NCBI GenBank assembly: GCA_902765215.1 | Contig: CACWZA010000005.1 | Location: 80,350-144,349 of the forward strand | Direction: 5' to 3' | DNA: 64,000 bases | Origin: an uncultured bacterium | Lineage (GTDB): Bacteria > Cyanobacteriota > Vampirovibrionia > Gastranaerophilales > Gastranaerophilaceae | Shown: positions 27,773 through 36,279 of the stretch, piece after piece | Numbering within the stretch: the first letter of the stretch is position 1 | Layout of the letters: each line of letters starts with the position of its first letter | Notes under the pieces: model-generated | The model's database searches: none | The model's input: only the letters and a program-made list of their open reading frames with translations | What the model was told of the DNA's origin: nothing | Program-made: the position numbers and the translations under genes

Positions 27773-28942
27773 TTAGTCCTCTTTTTGTTTAAAATGTTCA
27801 ACCAATTCCTGAAGTTTTGATTTATGATGCTCAACTTTTTCTGTTATTTGCGGATTTAATTTTGAAATATTAACATCTATAAGCCCCTTTGATTCGTTAT
27901 AAAGGCTTTCTCTTACATCAGGCAGAGTGAGGGCAATATCACTTAATCCGCCTCTGTTGATTTTTGATATAAGTTCATCCATATATCTTTGTGTTTGTTT
28001 TGGAATATTAGGATATCTTTCAATCATTTCATCAAGCGGAGTTGAGCTTCTGTAGTTGTTCATTCTCTTGCTGGCTGCAAGGTAATTTGCCCCTTTGCTT
28101 TCGCCTCTTTCTGATGACGGCTTAATATGTTCAATTGAAATCTGTGACGGGCTGACTAAAAGTTCTGCAATTTCTTCCTGTGTTTTGTCTGCGTATTTTA
28201 CAATAAATGCATCTGCACTTGTTGCTGTGTTTGGAAAATCGTGGCTCAGTTTGATAATATGGTCAACTGCCGCTTTATTTGGGATATCGTTGTATAACCC
28301 TCTGAGCATTTCTATTGATTTTTTGATTCTGAATTGGTCATTGCAAATATCATTATTGATTATTTCTAAGTATCTGCCTACGCATTTTTGTTCGTCTTTT
28401 GTAAGATTTTTTTGAGCATAATCTCTTATGTTATCTGTTACATTGAATTGGTTATTTATCAGTCTTGCTTTGGCTATTGGCAGATTTTCCTGTAATATGT
28501 CTGTATATGTAAGTCCGTTTGCTGTGCCGTTTTTCTTTGCATCATGGACTGCGTGTCTGAGCAGATTAAACACTTCTGTTTCTGACGGGAACATGTGTTC
28601 TGTGTAGCCATTCATCAAGTTATTCATTGATTCTGCGGAGCTTCTTTTGTTAATTTTGCCTTGAAGATGTCTGAATTTCTTTTGAGATATCATTATAACA
28701 TCGCTGTACGGATCGTGAAGTCCGTCGATATTTTTCAGCGTTTCTTCAATCTTTTTGGACTCTTTTCGGTTAGTTTTTTTACCTGCAAAAACAGGTGCGG
28801 TCATTGTGTTCTCACTCTTCTCAAATTTATCGCAGCGAAGGTCATTGGCGAATGCTATGCGATTTCCAATAAAATAATTGTTATGGATAGGGGTACTTGT
28901 ATTGTAAAGTGTCCTAAAATTGTTGTTGATTGATATTTCCAT
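27773..28942 (-). CDS. Unknown protein with HNH-like motif (389 aa)
   Basis: No family recognised. Mostly helical and charged, no signal peptide or membrane segment. Residues around 283-315 read IEHIKPSSERGESKG then NYLAASKRMNNYRSS. The spacing recalls the His...Asn...His/Asn core of HNH endonucleases (EHIxP...NxxxAxxxxN) but lacks the zinc cysteines, so this is a weak hint only. The N-terminus is Asn-rich, followed by TAPVFAGKK, a style also seen in the 62.4 kb protein (NRPAFTALPK). AAGG lies before the ATG. A TGTAACAAA box lies 57-70 bases upstream. Not in an operon; tRNA-Arg is downstream. Confidence 0.8.
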   Translation of the reverse strand: MEISINNNFRTLYNTSTPIHNNYFIGNRIAFANDLRCDKFEKSENTMTAPVFAGKKTNRKESKKIEETLKNIDGLHDPYSDVIMISQKKFRHLQGKINKRSSAESMNNLMNGYTEHMFPSETEVFNLLRHAVHDAKKNGTANGLTYTDILQENLPIAKARLINNQFNVTDNIRDYAQKNLTKDEQKCVGRYLEIINNDICNDQFRIKKSIEMLRGLYNDIPNKAAVDHIIKLSHDFPNTATSADAFIVKYADKTQEEIAELLVSPSQISIEHIKPSSERGESKGANYLAASKRMNNYRSSTPLDEMIERYPNIPKQTQRYMDELISKINRGGLSDIALTLPDVRESLYNESKGLIDVNISKLNPQITEKVEHHKSKLQELVEHFKQKED

Positions 28943-28977
28943 AAGATGACCTTGCTAATATAACGTTTTAAGAAAAA

Positions 28978-29012
28978 AAAATTTGCTACCTGTTTTGATT
29001 TGTTACAAAATT
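28978..29012 (-). promoter_or_regulatory. TGTAACAAA box and TAGCAAATTTT element upstream of the 27.8-28.9 kb gene
   Basis: On the coding strand ATTTTGTAACAAAT (28998-29011) is followed 8-10 bases later by TAGCAAATTTT (28978-28988). The gene at 62402 has TGTAAAAAT and TAGCAAATTTT with almost the same spacing. Confidence 0.5.
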
Positions 29013-29085
29013 TATTGTTTGGGGGTAAATATATAATTAAGCCTATTTTCAGTGCAACTTCGTTGCCAGATAAACAATAATTTAT

Positions 29086-29103
29086 TTATGCTAAAATATA
29101 TTT
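29086..29103 (+). promoter_or_regulatory. Extended -10, predicted leaderless start of thioesterase operon
   Basis: TATGC-TAAAAT (hexamer 29092-29097) ends six bases before the ATG at 29104, with no ribosome binding site. Confidence 0.55.
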
Positions 29104-29520
29104 ATGAAACATGAATTTACGGACAAAGTATATTATGCAGATACAGATGCTTACAGTGTTGTCTGGCACGGGGCATATTTAAGATGGATGGAAAAGGGCA
29201 GAGTTCTTTTTTGCGACGAGTTAGGGCTTGATTTGGTTGAACTCAAATCTGCTGATATTGCAATTCCTGTGGCTAATTTGAATATCAGATATAAATCGTC
29301 TGCAAAACTTGATGAAACGATTAAGGTCACGACTTCTGTCAGTAAAATTACACCGCTTGCGGTTACTTTCCATCAGGTGATTTCAAATGCTGAAACGGGG
29401 CAGATTTATACTGATGCCGAAGTTGTTGTCGTTGCTGTTACTAATGAGGGTAAACTTTACAGAAGGTTACCTGAAAAGATAAAAAACATTTTCAATGAGG
29501 GGATAATATGCAGCGACTAA
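29104..29520 (+). CDS. Acyl-CoA thioesterase, YbgC/4HBT family
   Basis: Hot-dog-fold thioesterase of 138 aa. The family signature is near the N-terminus: VYYADTDAYSVVWHGAYLRWME, with the catalytic Asp in YADTDA and the downstream His-Gly-Ala-Tyr. It hydrolyses short or medium acyl-CoA thioesters; the substrate is unknown. In many bacteria ybgC sits with tol-pal; here it heads an operon with a pseudouridine synthase and coaE instead. Its last 13 bases overlap the next gene. Confidence 0.88.
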   Translation: MKHEFTDKVYYADTDAYSVVWHGAYLRWMEKGRVLFCDELGLDLVELKSADIAIPVANLNIRYKSSAKLDETIKVTTSVSKITPLAVTFHQVISNAETGQIYTDAEVVVVAVTNEGKLYRRLPEKIKNIFNEGIICSD

Positions 29521-30242
29521 ATAAGTATATTGCTGCATCAGGGCTCTGTTCCCGCCGAAAGGCTGACGAACTTATTGAGTCGGGTGTTGTAAATGTTAAC
29601 GGTAAAATTGTTAAAGAACTTGGTTTTCAGGTTGGACCGAAAGATAAGGTTTTTGTGAATAAAGTCTTAATTCACCCTAAAAAACTTGAATATTATAAGT
29701 TTTATAAGCCTGCAGGGTATATTACAACCTCTGATGATGAAAAAGGTAGAAAAACTATATACGATATTATCCCGAAAGAACTGGCTGAGCTTAAACCTGT
29801 CGGCAGACTTGATAAAGATTCAACCGGGTTGCTTATTATGACAAATGACGGCGATTTGATAAATCAGTTAACTCATCCGTCCGTGAAAGTAAGCAAGGTC
29901 TATATTGTGTCAGTTGAAGGTAAAGTCGGGGTAAATGATCTTGATACCTTATATAAAGGTATTGAAATTGAAAAAGGTAAAATGGCTTTTGCCGATGCCC
30001 AAATAATTGAGTTTGATAAAAATACTACAATGCTGCAGGTCGTTTTAACGCAGGGGTTAAACCGTCAAATCAGGAAAATGTTTGATTATCTGGGGCATCC
30101 AGTTGTTTCTCTTAAAAGGATTCAACACGCAACAATTTCAATAGAAGGGTTAAAAAGAGGTCAGATAAAACCGATAAAACCTGCTCAAATTAAAGATTTA
30201 AGAAAGTATTTAGAAAAATTGGAAAAGGCTAAAAATGATTAA
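29508..30242 (+). CDS. Ribosomal pseudouridine synthase, RsuA/RluB family
   Basis: 244 aa. N-terminal S4 RNA-binding domain (MQRLNKYIAASGLCSRRKAD) and RsuA-type catalytic domain with the active Asp in PVGRLDKDSTGLLIMTNDGD, plus the C-terminal GLNRQIRKMFDYLGHPVVSL motif. Expected to modify a 23S rRNA uridine (RluB-like) or 16S U516 (RsuA-like); the choice cannot be made here. Overlaps the thioesterase gene upstream (13 bases) and coaE downstream (8 bases). Confidence 0.9.
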   Translation: MQRLNKYIAASGLCSRRKADELIESGVVNVNGKIVKELGFQVGPKDKVFVNKVLIHPKKLEYYKFYKPAGYITTSDDEKGRKTIYDIIPKELAELKPVGRLDKDSTGLLIMTNDGDLINQLTHPSVKVSKVYIVSVEGKVGVNDLDTLYKGIEIEKGKMAFADAQIIEFDKNTTMLQVVLTQGLNRQIRKMFDYLGHPVVSLKRIQHATISIEGLKRGQIKPIKPAQIKDLRKYLEKLEKAKND

Positions 30243-30810
30243 ATATGCAATTGTTGGAAATATTGCTTCGGGCAAGTCAGAGATGGAAAGAGTGCTGGAT
30301 AAAAAAGGGTATGTCGTTCTGGATACAGATTTGATGGCTCACGATATACTAACTGATAAACCCGATGTTCCAAAAGCATTTTCTGATTATGATGTTTTTG
30401 AATATGGCAGACTTTCAAGAGATAAACTCGGAAAACTGGTATTTGCTGATCCCGAATTAAAAACAAAACTCGAGGATATTGTACATCCGTTGATAAAAGA
30501 GGAGCTTGAATCGGCATTTAATGTATATTCTGATGAGGATGTTCTGTTTGTATCTGTTCCTTTGCTATTTGAGGTCGGTTGGGAAAACTTGTTCGATAAA
30601 ATAGTGTTTATTAAGTCGGATGATAAAATTAGATTAAACCGTCTTATTGAAAGAAACGGCTATTCAAAAGAGTATGCTCAAACGAGAATTGATTCTCAGT
30701 CTGCTCAGGAGGAAAAAGCCAAAAAAGCAGACTATGTTATTGAAAATAACGGTTCAAAAGAAGAATTTATCGCAAAAATAGAAGAATTTATTGCGACCAT
30801 TTCTGTTTAG
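30235..30810 (+). CDS. coaE: Dephospho-CoA kinase
   Basis: Last step of coenzyme A synthesis: phosphorylates the 3'-OH of dephospho-CoA. 191 aa, normal length. P-loop GNIASGKS at residues 8-15, the DTDLMAHDIL block, the HPLIKEEL block, SVPLLFEVGWENLFDKIV, and a lid with RLIERNG. Third gene of the thioesterase-rlu-coaE operon. Its last 23 bases overlap the convergent DUF2023-like gene, with no terminator between them. Confidence 0.93.
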   Translation: MIKYAIVGNIASGKSEMERVLDKKGYVVLDTDLMAHDILTDKPDVPKAFSDYDVFEYGRLSRDKLGKLVFADPELKTKLEDIVHPLIKEELESAFNVYSDEDVLFVSVPLLFEVGWENLFDKIVFIKSDDKIRLNRLIERNGYSKEYAQTRIDSQSAQEEKAKKADYVIENNGSKEEFIAKIEEFIATISV

Positions 30811-31312
30811 CGCGTTCTCTGAAATTAAGGTAGCGTTCGCACTGTTTTACTTTGTCGTAACCGAGTAATATCCCGAGCATAAAATCTTCCTGCGGAGTAT
30901 GTTCGCTCAATTTTGGGTTTAGTGTTTTTACTACATCAACGCAGGGTTTTTCACCGAAGAACACATTAATTTTATGGTCGTCTACATCATGTATTACATA
31001 ATCTATTTTTTCGTGTTCAAGTCGTTCTTTTATTACATCCTTGTGCTTTGATTTTTCTGTTGTCAAAATAAGAGTTCTTATTCCCTTTTTAAACTCATAA
31101 ATGTGGTGATTGAATACTTTTAAATCAGTGATTTGTTCAATCTGCTTTGCACTAAGCGTTTTCCCTCCGCTAAAGCAGACACAGTCGCTGCAATATGGTT
31201 TTGTTTTTAGATTTGTGTTTATATTATTATTTTTTGCAGTATAACTTCTGCAATTATAGTTGTTGATAGCTCCAATTCTCTTTTTATCCCCTTTGTTAGT
31301 TTTATCTAACAA
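30788..31312 (-). CDS. DUF2023-like protein with uncertain start
   Basis: Residues about 66-170 resemble the DUF2023 family: VFNHHIYEFKKGIRTLIL, INVFFGEKPCVDVV, EDFMLGILLGYDKVKQCERY. Function unknown. The N-terminal extension is Asn-rich with three cysteines (YCSDCVCF). No ATG or GTG lies in frame before the conserved part; the longest frame starts at TTG (31312). A perfect promoter sits only four bases upstream of that TTG, so transcripts from it would begin inside or after the codon. A weaker start just after AAAGGGG (near 31276) is possible. It follows serB by 40 bases. Confidence 0.65.
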   Translation of the reverse strand: MLDKTNKGDKKRIGAINNYNCRSYTAKNNNINTNLKTKPYCSDCVCFSGGKTLSAKQIEQITDLKVFNHHIYEFKKGIRTLILTTEKSKHKDVIKERLEHEKIDYVIHDVDDHKINVFFGEKPCVDVVKTLNPKLSEHTPQEDFMLGILLGYDKVKQCERYLNFRERAKQKWSQ

Positions 31313-31316
31313 TTAG

Positions 31317-31345
31317 ATTATAATCTCACTTTGGGGTGTTGTCAA
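31317..31345 (-). promoter_or_regulatory. Consensus sigma-70 promoter
   Basis: Minus strand: TTGACA (31340-31345), 17-base spacer, TATAAT (31317-31322), a perfect match to consensus at both boxes. The transcript would begin with GTTAG-ATAAAA-CTAAC, a short 5' hairpin, then AAAGGGG. Confidence 0.8.
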
Positions 31346-31352
31346 TAAAGTG

Positions 31353-31973
31353 TTAAATATATTGAAGAATTTTTGATAAATCTTTTTCTTCAATAATTAT
31401 ATTTGCCTTCTCTTTTAGTACAGGTTTTGCACAGAAAGCAACGCGTTTGCCGGCATATTTAAACATACTTAAATCGTTTGCACCGTCGCCTACTGTTAAA
31501 GTGTCATCCTCTGTTATTCCGAGTATTTTCTGAAGCCGTTTCAGCATTTGTCCTTTGCTGTCATTAAACATCATTTCACCGCCGACAAGTCCTGTTAAAA
31601 CTCCGTCTTTTGAGTGCAGAATGTTTGAAAATTCAGCATCAATCCCCAGTTTTTCACAAAAAGGTATTGTCGCATTTTTAAATCCGCCGGAAAAGCAGAC
31701 AACTTTGTATCCGTTGTCCTTTAATCCTTTTACGACTTTTTCCGCGCCATTCATAAGGGGTAAATGTTTACATATTTCATTGATTTTATCGACAGGGAGC
31801 CCTTTTAGGTAGGATACACGCTCGGTCAGACTTTCAAAAAAGTCTAATTCTCCGCGCATTGCCCTGTCGGTTATTGCTTTTACTTTTTCCCCAATACCTA
31901 TTTCTTTTGCAAAAAATTCCAGAGTTTCGCCGTCCATCAGCGTCGAATCGAAATCAAAAACTGCAAGTTTCAT
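31353..31973 (-). CDS. serB: Phosphoserine phosphatase
   Basis: Final step of serine synthesis: O-phosphoserine to serine. 206 aa HAD enzyme with motif I FDFDSTLMDGE (nucleophile Asp), motif II CFSGGF, the KGQMLKRL lysine, and motif III VGDGANDLSMFKYAG. The N-terminal ACT-like domain of longer SerB proteins is absent. Seven bases downstream of serA in a three-gene operon with a class V aminotransferase, which strongly supports the assignment over other HAD phosphatases. Confidence 0.93.
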   Translation of the reverse strand: MKLAVFDFDSTLMDGETLEFFAKEIGIGEKVKAITDRAMRGELDFFESLTERVSYLKGLPVDKINEICKHLPLMNGAEKVVKGLKDNGYKVVCFSGGFKNATIPFCEKLGIDAEFSNILHSKDGVLTGLVGGEMMFNDSKGQMLKRLQKILGITEDDTLTVGDGANDLSMFKYAGKRVAFCAKPVLKEKANIIIEEKDLSKILQYI

Positions 31974-31980
31974 ATTGTAT

Positions 31981-33576
31981 TTACCCCGCTGTCAGATTAA
32001 CGTATTTAGGATTATGAACCCCGTCAATCTTGTTGATAGCATCAAGTGTTTTATCATCAACTTCAGTATCAATGTTGATAACCATTATTGACTCTGTTTC
32101 GTGCTTATCGTTCTTTTGAACAACGTTCATTGAGCCAATATTTATGCCGTTTTCGCCGATAACCTGTGCAACTTTTGCAATCATTGACGGTTTGTTTTCG
32201 TGCGGAACGATTACCATGTGTTTTTCCGGTCTTATTGTAGTTCCGTAATCGTTAATTCTGACGATTCTAGGTATATCTTTTGCTATAAGAGCACCTGCAA
32301 CAACGGTTGTTTCTTTGTCTGTTGTAAGTTTAATAGTCAAAAGTCCTGCATAGTTACATTTTACTTTTGAACGGCTTGAAATTACATCAATACCGCGTTT
32401 TTTCGCAATTACAGGTGCGTTAACATAATTAACTCCTTCAAGTCTTGCAGATAAAGCACCTTTCATAACAGCAACTTCAAGCGGCTGAATGTCTAAATCT
32501 GATAAATCGCCCTGTGCTGTAATTTCAATAGATTTTATTACCCCATTTGAAAGTTGAACTGCAAGTTCGCCTGAATTTTCTGCAATTTGCATGTAATCTT
32601 TTACAGGTTCTAACTTGTCTGGTCTTAATGACGGGATATTAACCGCAGATGATGCTGACCCGCCTGAAAGAACTTCTTTAATTTGTTCTGCAACATCAAT
32701 TGCTACATTTAACTGTGCTTCGGTTGTACTTGCCCCAAGGTGTGGTGTTAATACAATATTCTTTTCACATTCAAGCAGCGGGCAGGTTTCAATATTCGGT
32801 TCGTTTTCGTAAACGTCAATTGCAGCACCTGCAACGTGTCCAGAATTGATAGCATCTTTAAGATCTGCTTCGTTTATAATACCGCCTCTTGCACAGTTTA
32901 CAAGTCTGACACCTTTTTTCATTTTTGCAATAGTGTCTTTGTTTATCATATTAACTGTGTCTTTTGTTTTTGGAACGTGAACGGTTATGAAATCGCATCT
33001 TCCCCAAAAATCGTCGAGGTTTTCTATGTATTCACCGCCCATCTTTTCAACAACTTCTTTTGATGTGAACGGATCATATACAACGACTTTCATTCCTAAT
33101 GCAAGCGCAACTTCTGCTACGTGTGAGCCGATTTTACCCATTCCAATTATACCGAGAGTCTTTTTGTATAATTCTGTTCCTGTGAATTTAGAACGATCCC
33201 ATTTACCTTCTTTTGTTGAACAGGCAGCAGGAGCAATGTTTCTTGCCATTGCAAGCATAAGAGCAATTGTGTGTTCTGATGCTGCCATCGTGTTGCCGTC
33301 AGGTGAGTTCACAACGATTATACCGTTTTGTGTTGCTGATTCAAGGTTGATATTATCAACCCCAACCCCTGCACGGCCGATTATTTTAAGGTTTTTACCT
33401 GCCTCAATAATTTTAGGTGTGACTTTTGTCTGGCTTCTTACCATAAGTGCATCATATTGAGGGATTACTTTTACTAATTCGTCTTCACTCATTGTAGGCA
33501 GAAAATCTACTTCTGCTGCGGCTTCGATGATTTTCCCTGCCGCTTCGTTTATTTTATCCGTTACTAATACTTTCAT
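31981..33576 (-). CDS. serA: D-3-phosphoglycerate dehydrogenase
   Basis: Oxidises 3-phosphoglycerate with NAD+ as the first step of serine synthesis. 531 aa, long form. Rossmann motif GIIGMGKIGSHVAEVA, catalytic Arg in NCARGGIINEADL, Glu in DVYENEP, His in LTPHLGAS. It continues with the allosteric substrate-binding domain (about 315-450) and a C-terminal ACT domain (HMVIVPHENKPSMIAKVAQVI), so serine feedback is likely. GAGGGG precedes the ATG, two bases after the aminotransferase stop. Confidence 0.96.
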   Translation of the reverse strand: MKVLVTDKINEAAGKIIEAAAEVDFLPTMSEDELVKVIPQYDALMVRSQTKVTPKIIEAGKNLKIIGRAGVGVDNINLESATQNGIIVVNSPDGNTMAASEHTIALMLAMARNIAPAACSTKEGKWDRSKFTGTELYKKTLGIIGMGKIGSHVAEVALALGMKVVVYDPFTSKEVVEKMGGEYIENLDDFWGRCDFITVHVPKTKDTVNMINKDTIAKMKKGVRLVNCARGGIINEADLKDAINSGHVAGAAIDVYENEPNIETCPLLECEKNIVLTPHLGASTTEAQLNVAIDVAEQIKEVLSGGSASSAVNIPSLRPDKLEPVKDYMQIAENSGELAVQLSNGVIKSIEITAQGDLSDLDIQPLEVAVMKGALSARLEGVNYVNAPVIAKKRGIDVISSRSKVKCNYAGLLTIKLTTDKETTVVAGALIAKDIPRIVRINDYGTTIRPEKHMVIVPHENKPSMIAKVAQVIGENGINIGSMNVVQKNDKHETESIMVINIDTEVDDKTLDAINKIDGVHNPKYVNLTAG

Positions 33577-33578
33577 TT

Positions 33579-34733
33579 TTACCCCTCTCTTAACGCTTCT
33601 ATTACTGTTGCAACACCTTTGCCGAGTTCAAACTTATAGCCGAGTTTGTGTAAAGTGGCTTCAAGTGCACCAACTGCAGAAATTACATCTCTGTCGCATA
33701 CAAAACCTAATGTACCCATTCTGAAGATTTTATCTTTAAGTGCATTTTGTCCGTTTGCAACAACGATATCAAAGTCTTTAGTAATTGTTTTTCTGATATC
33801 AGGTACAGAAATGCCTTCAGGCGGGAATATAGATGTGATAGAATGACTTGCGTTTTTGTCTTCTTTTACAACAAGTTCAAGTCCTATCGCTTTTACGGCT
33901 TTTCTTAATGCCATTGCATGACGTCTGTGTCTTGCGTTCATGTTTTCTATACCTTCTTCTTTTATCATTTCAAGTGCTTTATCCAAACCTACAAATAAGT
34001 TAACAGCAGGTGTGAAAGGAGTTGAGTTTGCTCTTGTTGATTTTCTGTATGCAGCCCAATCCCAGTAGAAGCTTGGGTGTTTGCATTCTTCGTATACTTT
34101 CCATGCTCTTTCGTTTGCAGTTAAGAAAGCAAGTCCCGGAGGAATCATAAACCCTTTTTGCGAACCTGATACGAGCACGTCGATGCCCCATTCGTCAGGT
34201 TTGCATTCCATGGCACAAACTGATGTAACACCGTCAACAACCGATAATGCACCGTGTTCTCTGATTATTGAACAAAGTGTTTTTATGTCGTTTGCCGCAC
34301 CTGTTGAAGTTTCACTGTGAGTTAAGGTTACGATTTTAATCTCTTTGTTTGTGTCTTGTGCTAATCTTTTTCTTAAAACTTCAGGGTCAATTACTTCGCC
34401 TGTTTCAACTTCTATCTTTTCAACGACAGCACCTCTTGCTTCAGCGATTTTTGCCCATCTGTTTCCAAAGTTACCGAGAACCAAAGATAAAACATGGTCA
34501 CCTTCGTTGACAAGGTTTTCTAATGCCGCACACATAGCCCCTGTTCCGCTCGATGTGTATACAAAAACATCATTTTCTGTCTGGAACACATATTTAAGGT
34601 TGGAATAAACTCTTTCCAAAACTGCCGAAAATTCGGAACTTCTGTGTCCAATAGGGTGTTTTGCAATTTCCATCATTACGCTTTCAGGTACCGGTGTAGG
34701 GCCCGGAATCATTAAAAATGTCTTATCTTTCAT
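33579..34733 (-). CDS. Class V aminotransferase, probable phosphoserine aminotransferase substitute
   Basis: 384 aa PLP enzyme of the serine-pyruvate / alanine-glyoxylate family. N-terminus MIPGPTPVPESVM with GHRSSEFSAVLERV, PLP lysine in VSGSQKGFMIPPGLAF, preceding SVVDGVTSV. No serC-type gene is in the window. As first gene of an operon with serA and serB it most likely converts 3-phosphohydroxypyruvate to phosphoserine, as proposed for similar enzymes in some archaea and thermophiles (inference from context). A strong AGGAGG site precedes the ATG. Confidence 0.88.
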   Translation of the reverse strand: MKDKTFLMIPGPTPVPESVMMEIAKHPIGHRSSEFSAVLERVYSNLKYVFQTENDVFVYTSSGTGAMCAALENLVNEGDHVLSLVLGNFGNRWAKIAEARGAVVEKIEVETGEVIDPEVLRKRLAQDTNKEIKIVTLTHSETSTGAANDIKTLCSIIREHGALSVVDGVTSVCAMECKPDEWGIDVLVSGSQKGFMIPPGLAFLTANERAWKVYEECKHPSFYWDWAAYRKSTRANSTPFTPAVNLFVGLDKALEMIKEEGIENMNARHRRHAMALRKAVKAIGLELVVKEDKNASHSITSIFPPEGISVPDIRKTITKDFDIVVANGQNALKDKIFRMGTLGFVCDRDVISAVGALEATLHKLGYKFELGKGVATVIEALREG

Positions 34734-34834
34734 TCTTACTCCTCCTCTTTTCTATATTATTGCATAAACCCGCAAAAATTTTTCAATATATAAAGAAAAT
34801 TTAAACACTTGTCTAAGTTCGCTTAATATAGAAT

Positions 34835-34863
34835 TTGTCATTTGCCCCCTTTTTATTTATAAT
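34835..34863 (+). promoter_or_regulatory. Promoter of M16 peptidase gene
   Basis: TTGTCA (34835-34840), 17-base spacer, TATAAT (34858-34863), with AGGAG seven bases before the ATG at 34882. Confidence 0.7.
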
Positions 34864-34881
34864 TATTTCAGGAGATGTATT

Positions 34882-36195
34882 ATGAAAAAAACAACAGTTA
34901 ATTATCCTTTTTTGGCAAAAGAAGTTGAAATATATGAAAGAGATAACGGTCATAAAATAGTTCTTGCACATAAAGAGGGCGGTTTGGTTAATGTCAGCAC
35001 ATGGGTAAGAACAGGTTCCATAAATGAAAATGAGAAAAATAACGGTATTTCTCACTTCTTGGAACATTTGATGTTTAAAGGCACTCATAAGCACCCGGCA
35101 GGAGAGTTTGACAGAACTCTTGAGGCAAAAGGTGCGATAGTTAATGCGGCAACATGGAAAGATTATACATTCTATTATGTTACTCTTCCGAGGGCTGAAT
35201 TTGATTTGGCTCTTGAATTGCATGCCGATATGATGATTGACCCTGTTTTACCACCGCATGAGATTGGCGAGCCGTTTGATTTGAACGATAAAAATATCGG
35301 AACAAAAAGAGAAAGGCATGTTGTTATTGAAGAAATAAGAATGAGAGAAGACCAGCCATGGACAAAGGTTTATAATGCTTGTAACAGGGCAATGTATACT
35401 TCTCACCCTTATAAACGCGATGTTATAGGTACTCCGCAAATTATTTCTCAGGTTACACAGGAAGAAATAATGAATTATTATAAAACCTTCTATTCGCCAA
35501 ATAATATGACAACTATTGTTGTCGGTGATTTTAACCATGAAGAAGTGTTGAAAAAGCTTGAAACCCTTTTTGATTTTGGGGACAGAGAAAATTCTGATCA
35601 TAGAGATTATCCTATTGATGCTCCTACAACACAGACGAAATTTATTGAAAATACTGCTTGTATCAATTCGGCGTTTTTGATGTTCGGGTATTTGGGGGTA
35701 GTTGCTAAGGATATAAAGAACTGTATTTTACTTGATATGCTCTCAATTATATTGGGCGAGGGTGCAAGTTCAAGACTATACAAAAACCTTATTGAAAAAC
35801 AACCTGAACAGATATTTAATATGATAGATTCTGAACATTATATCTTCAGAGATGGCGGAAATTTCTTTGTTCAGGCTAATTTTGCTCCTGATAAGAAGGA
35901 TGTCGCAATTGAGCTCGTTAAAAAAGAAATTGAATCTATTAAGTCAACAATAACTGATGATGAACTTAATAAGGCTAAAAAGAAGATTAAATCAAGATTT
36001 GCTGCTAATGCAGAAACGGTTTCCGAAATCGGCGAGAATATCGGTTATTATATGACTGTTTGTAACGACTTGTCTTTGGTTTCTGATTACTTACCGATTG
36101 TCGAAAATGTAACAGTTGACGATTTACAAAATGCCGCTGTGAGATTTTTAAATATCGATAATGCGACGATTTCGGTTCTTTTACCTGAGGGGTAA
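34882..36195 (+). CDS. M16 family zinc peptidase (processing-peptidase-like)
   Basis: 437 aa. Inverted zinc motif HFLEH (in GISHFLEHLMFKGT) with the distal Glu in ERHVVIEEIRMRED. N-terminal catalytic and C-terminal M16 domains are both present, as in PqqL/YmxG-like peptidases that degrade small peptides. Cytosolic, since no signal peptide is seen. Conventional promoter and AGGAG site. Monocistronic, closed by a strong terminator. Diverges from the serine operon. Confidence 0.9.
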   Translation: MKKTTVNYPFLAKEVEIYERDNGHKIVLAHKEGGLVNVSTWVRTGSINENEKNNGISHFLEHLMFKGTHKHPAGEFDRTLEAKGAIVNAATWKDYTFYYVTLPRAEFDLALELHADMMIDPVLPPHEIGEPFDLNDKNIGTKRERHVVIEEIRMREDQPWTKVYNACNRAMYTSHPYKRDVIGTPQIISQVTQEEIMNYYKTFYSPNNMTTIVVGDFNHEEVLKKLETLFDFGDRENSDHRDYPIDAPTTQTKFIENTACINSAFLMFGYLGVVAKDIKNCILLDMLSIILGEGASSRLYKNLIEKQPEQIFNMIDSEHYIFRDGGNFFVQANFAPDKKDVAIELVKKEIESIKSTITDDELNKAKKKIKSRFAANAETVSEIGENIGYYMTVCNDLSLVSDYLPIVENVTVDDLQNAAVRFLNIDNATISVLLPEG

Positions 36196-36221
36196 ATGAA
36201 ATTAGAATATTAATACACGCA

Positions 36222-36260
36222 AAGAGAAACCGACCTCGGTGGAGGTCGGTTTCTTTTATA
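36222..36260 (+). terminator. Rho-independent terminator
   Basis: Stem gaaaccgacctc (36226-36237), loop ggtg, stem gaggtcggtttc (36242-36253), then T-rich. Strong GC stem after the M16 gene. Confidence 0.9.
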
Positions 36261-36279
36261 TATATGACTAATACGATTA

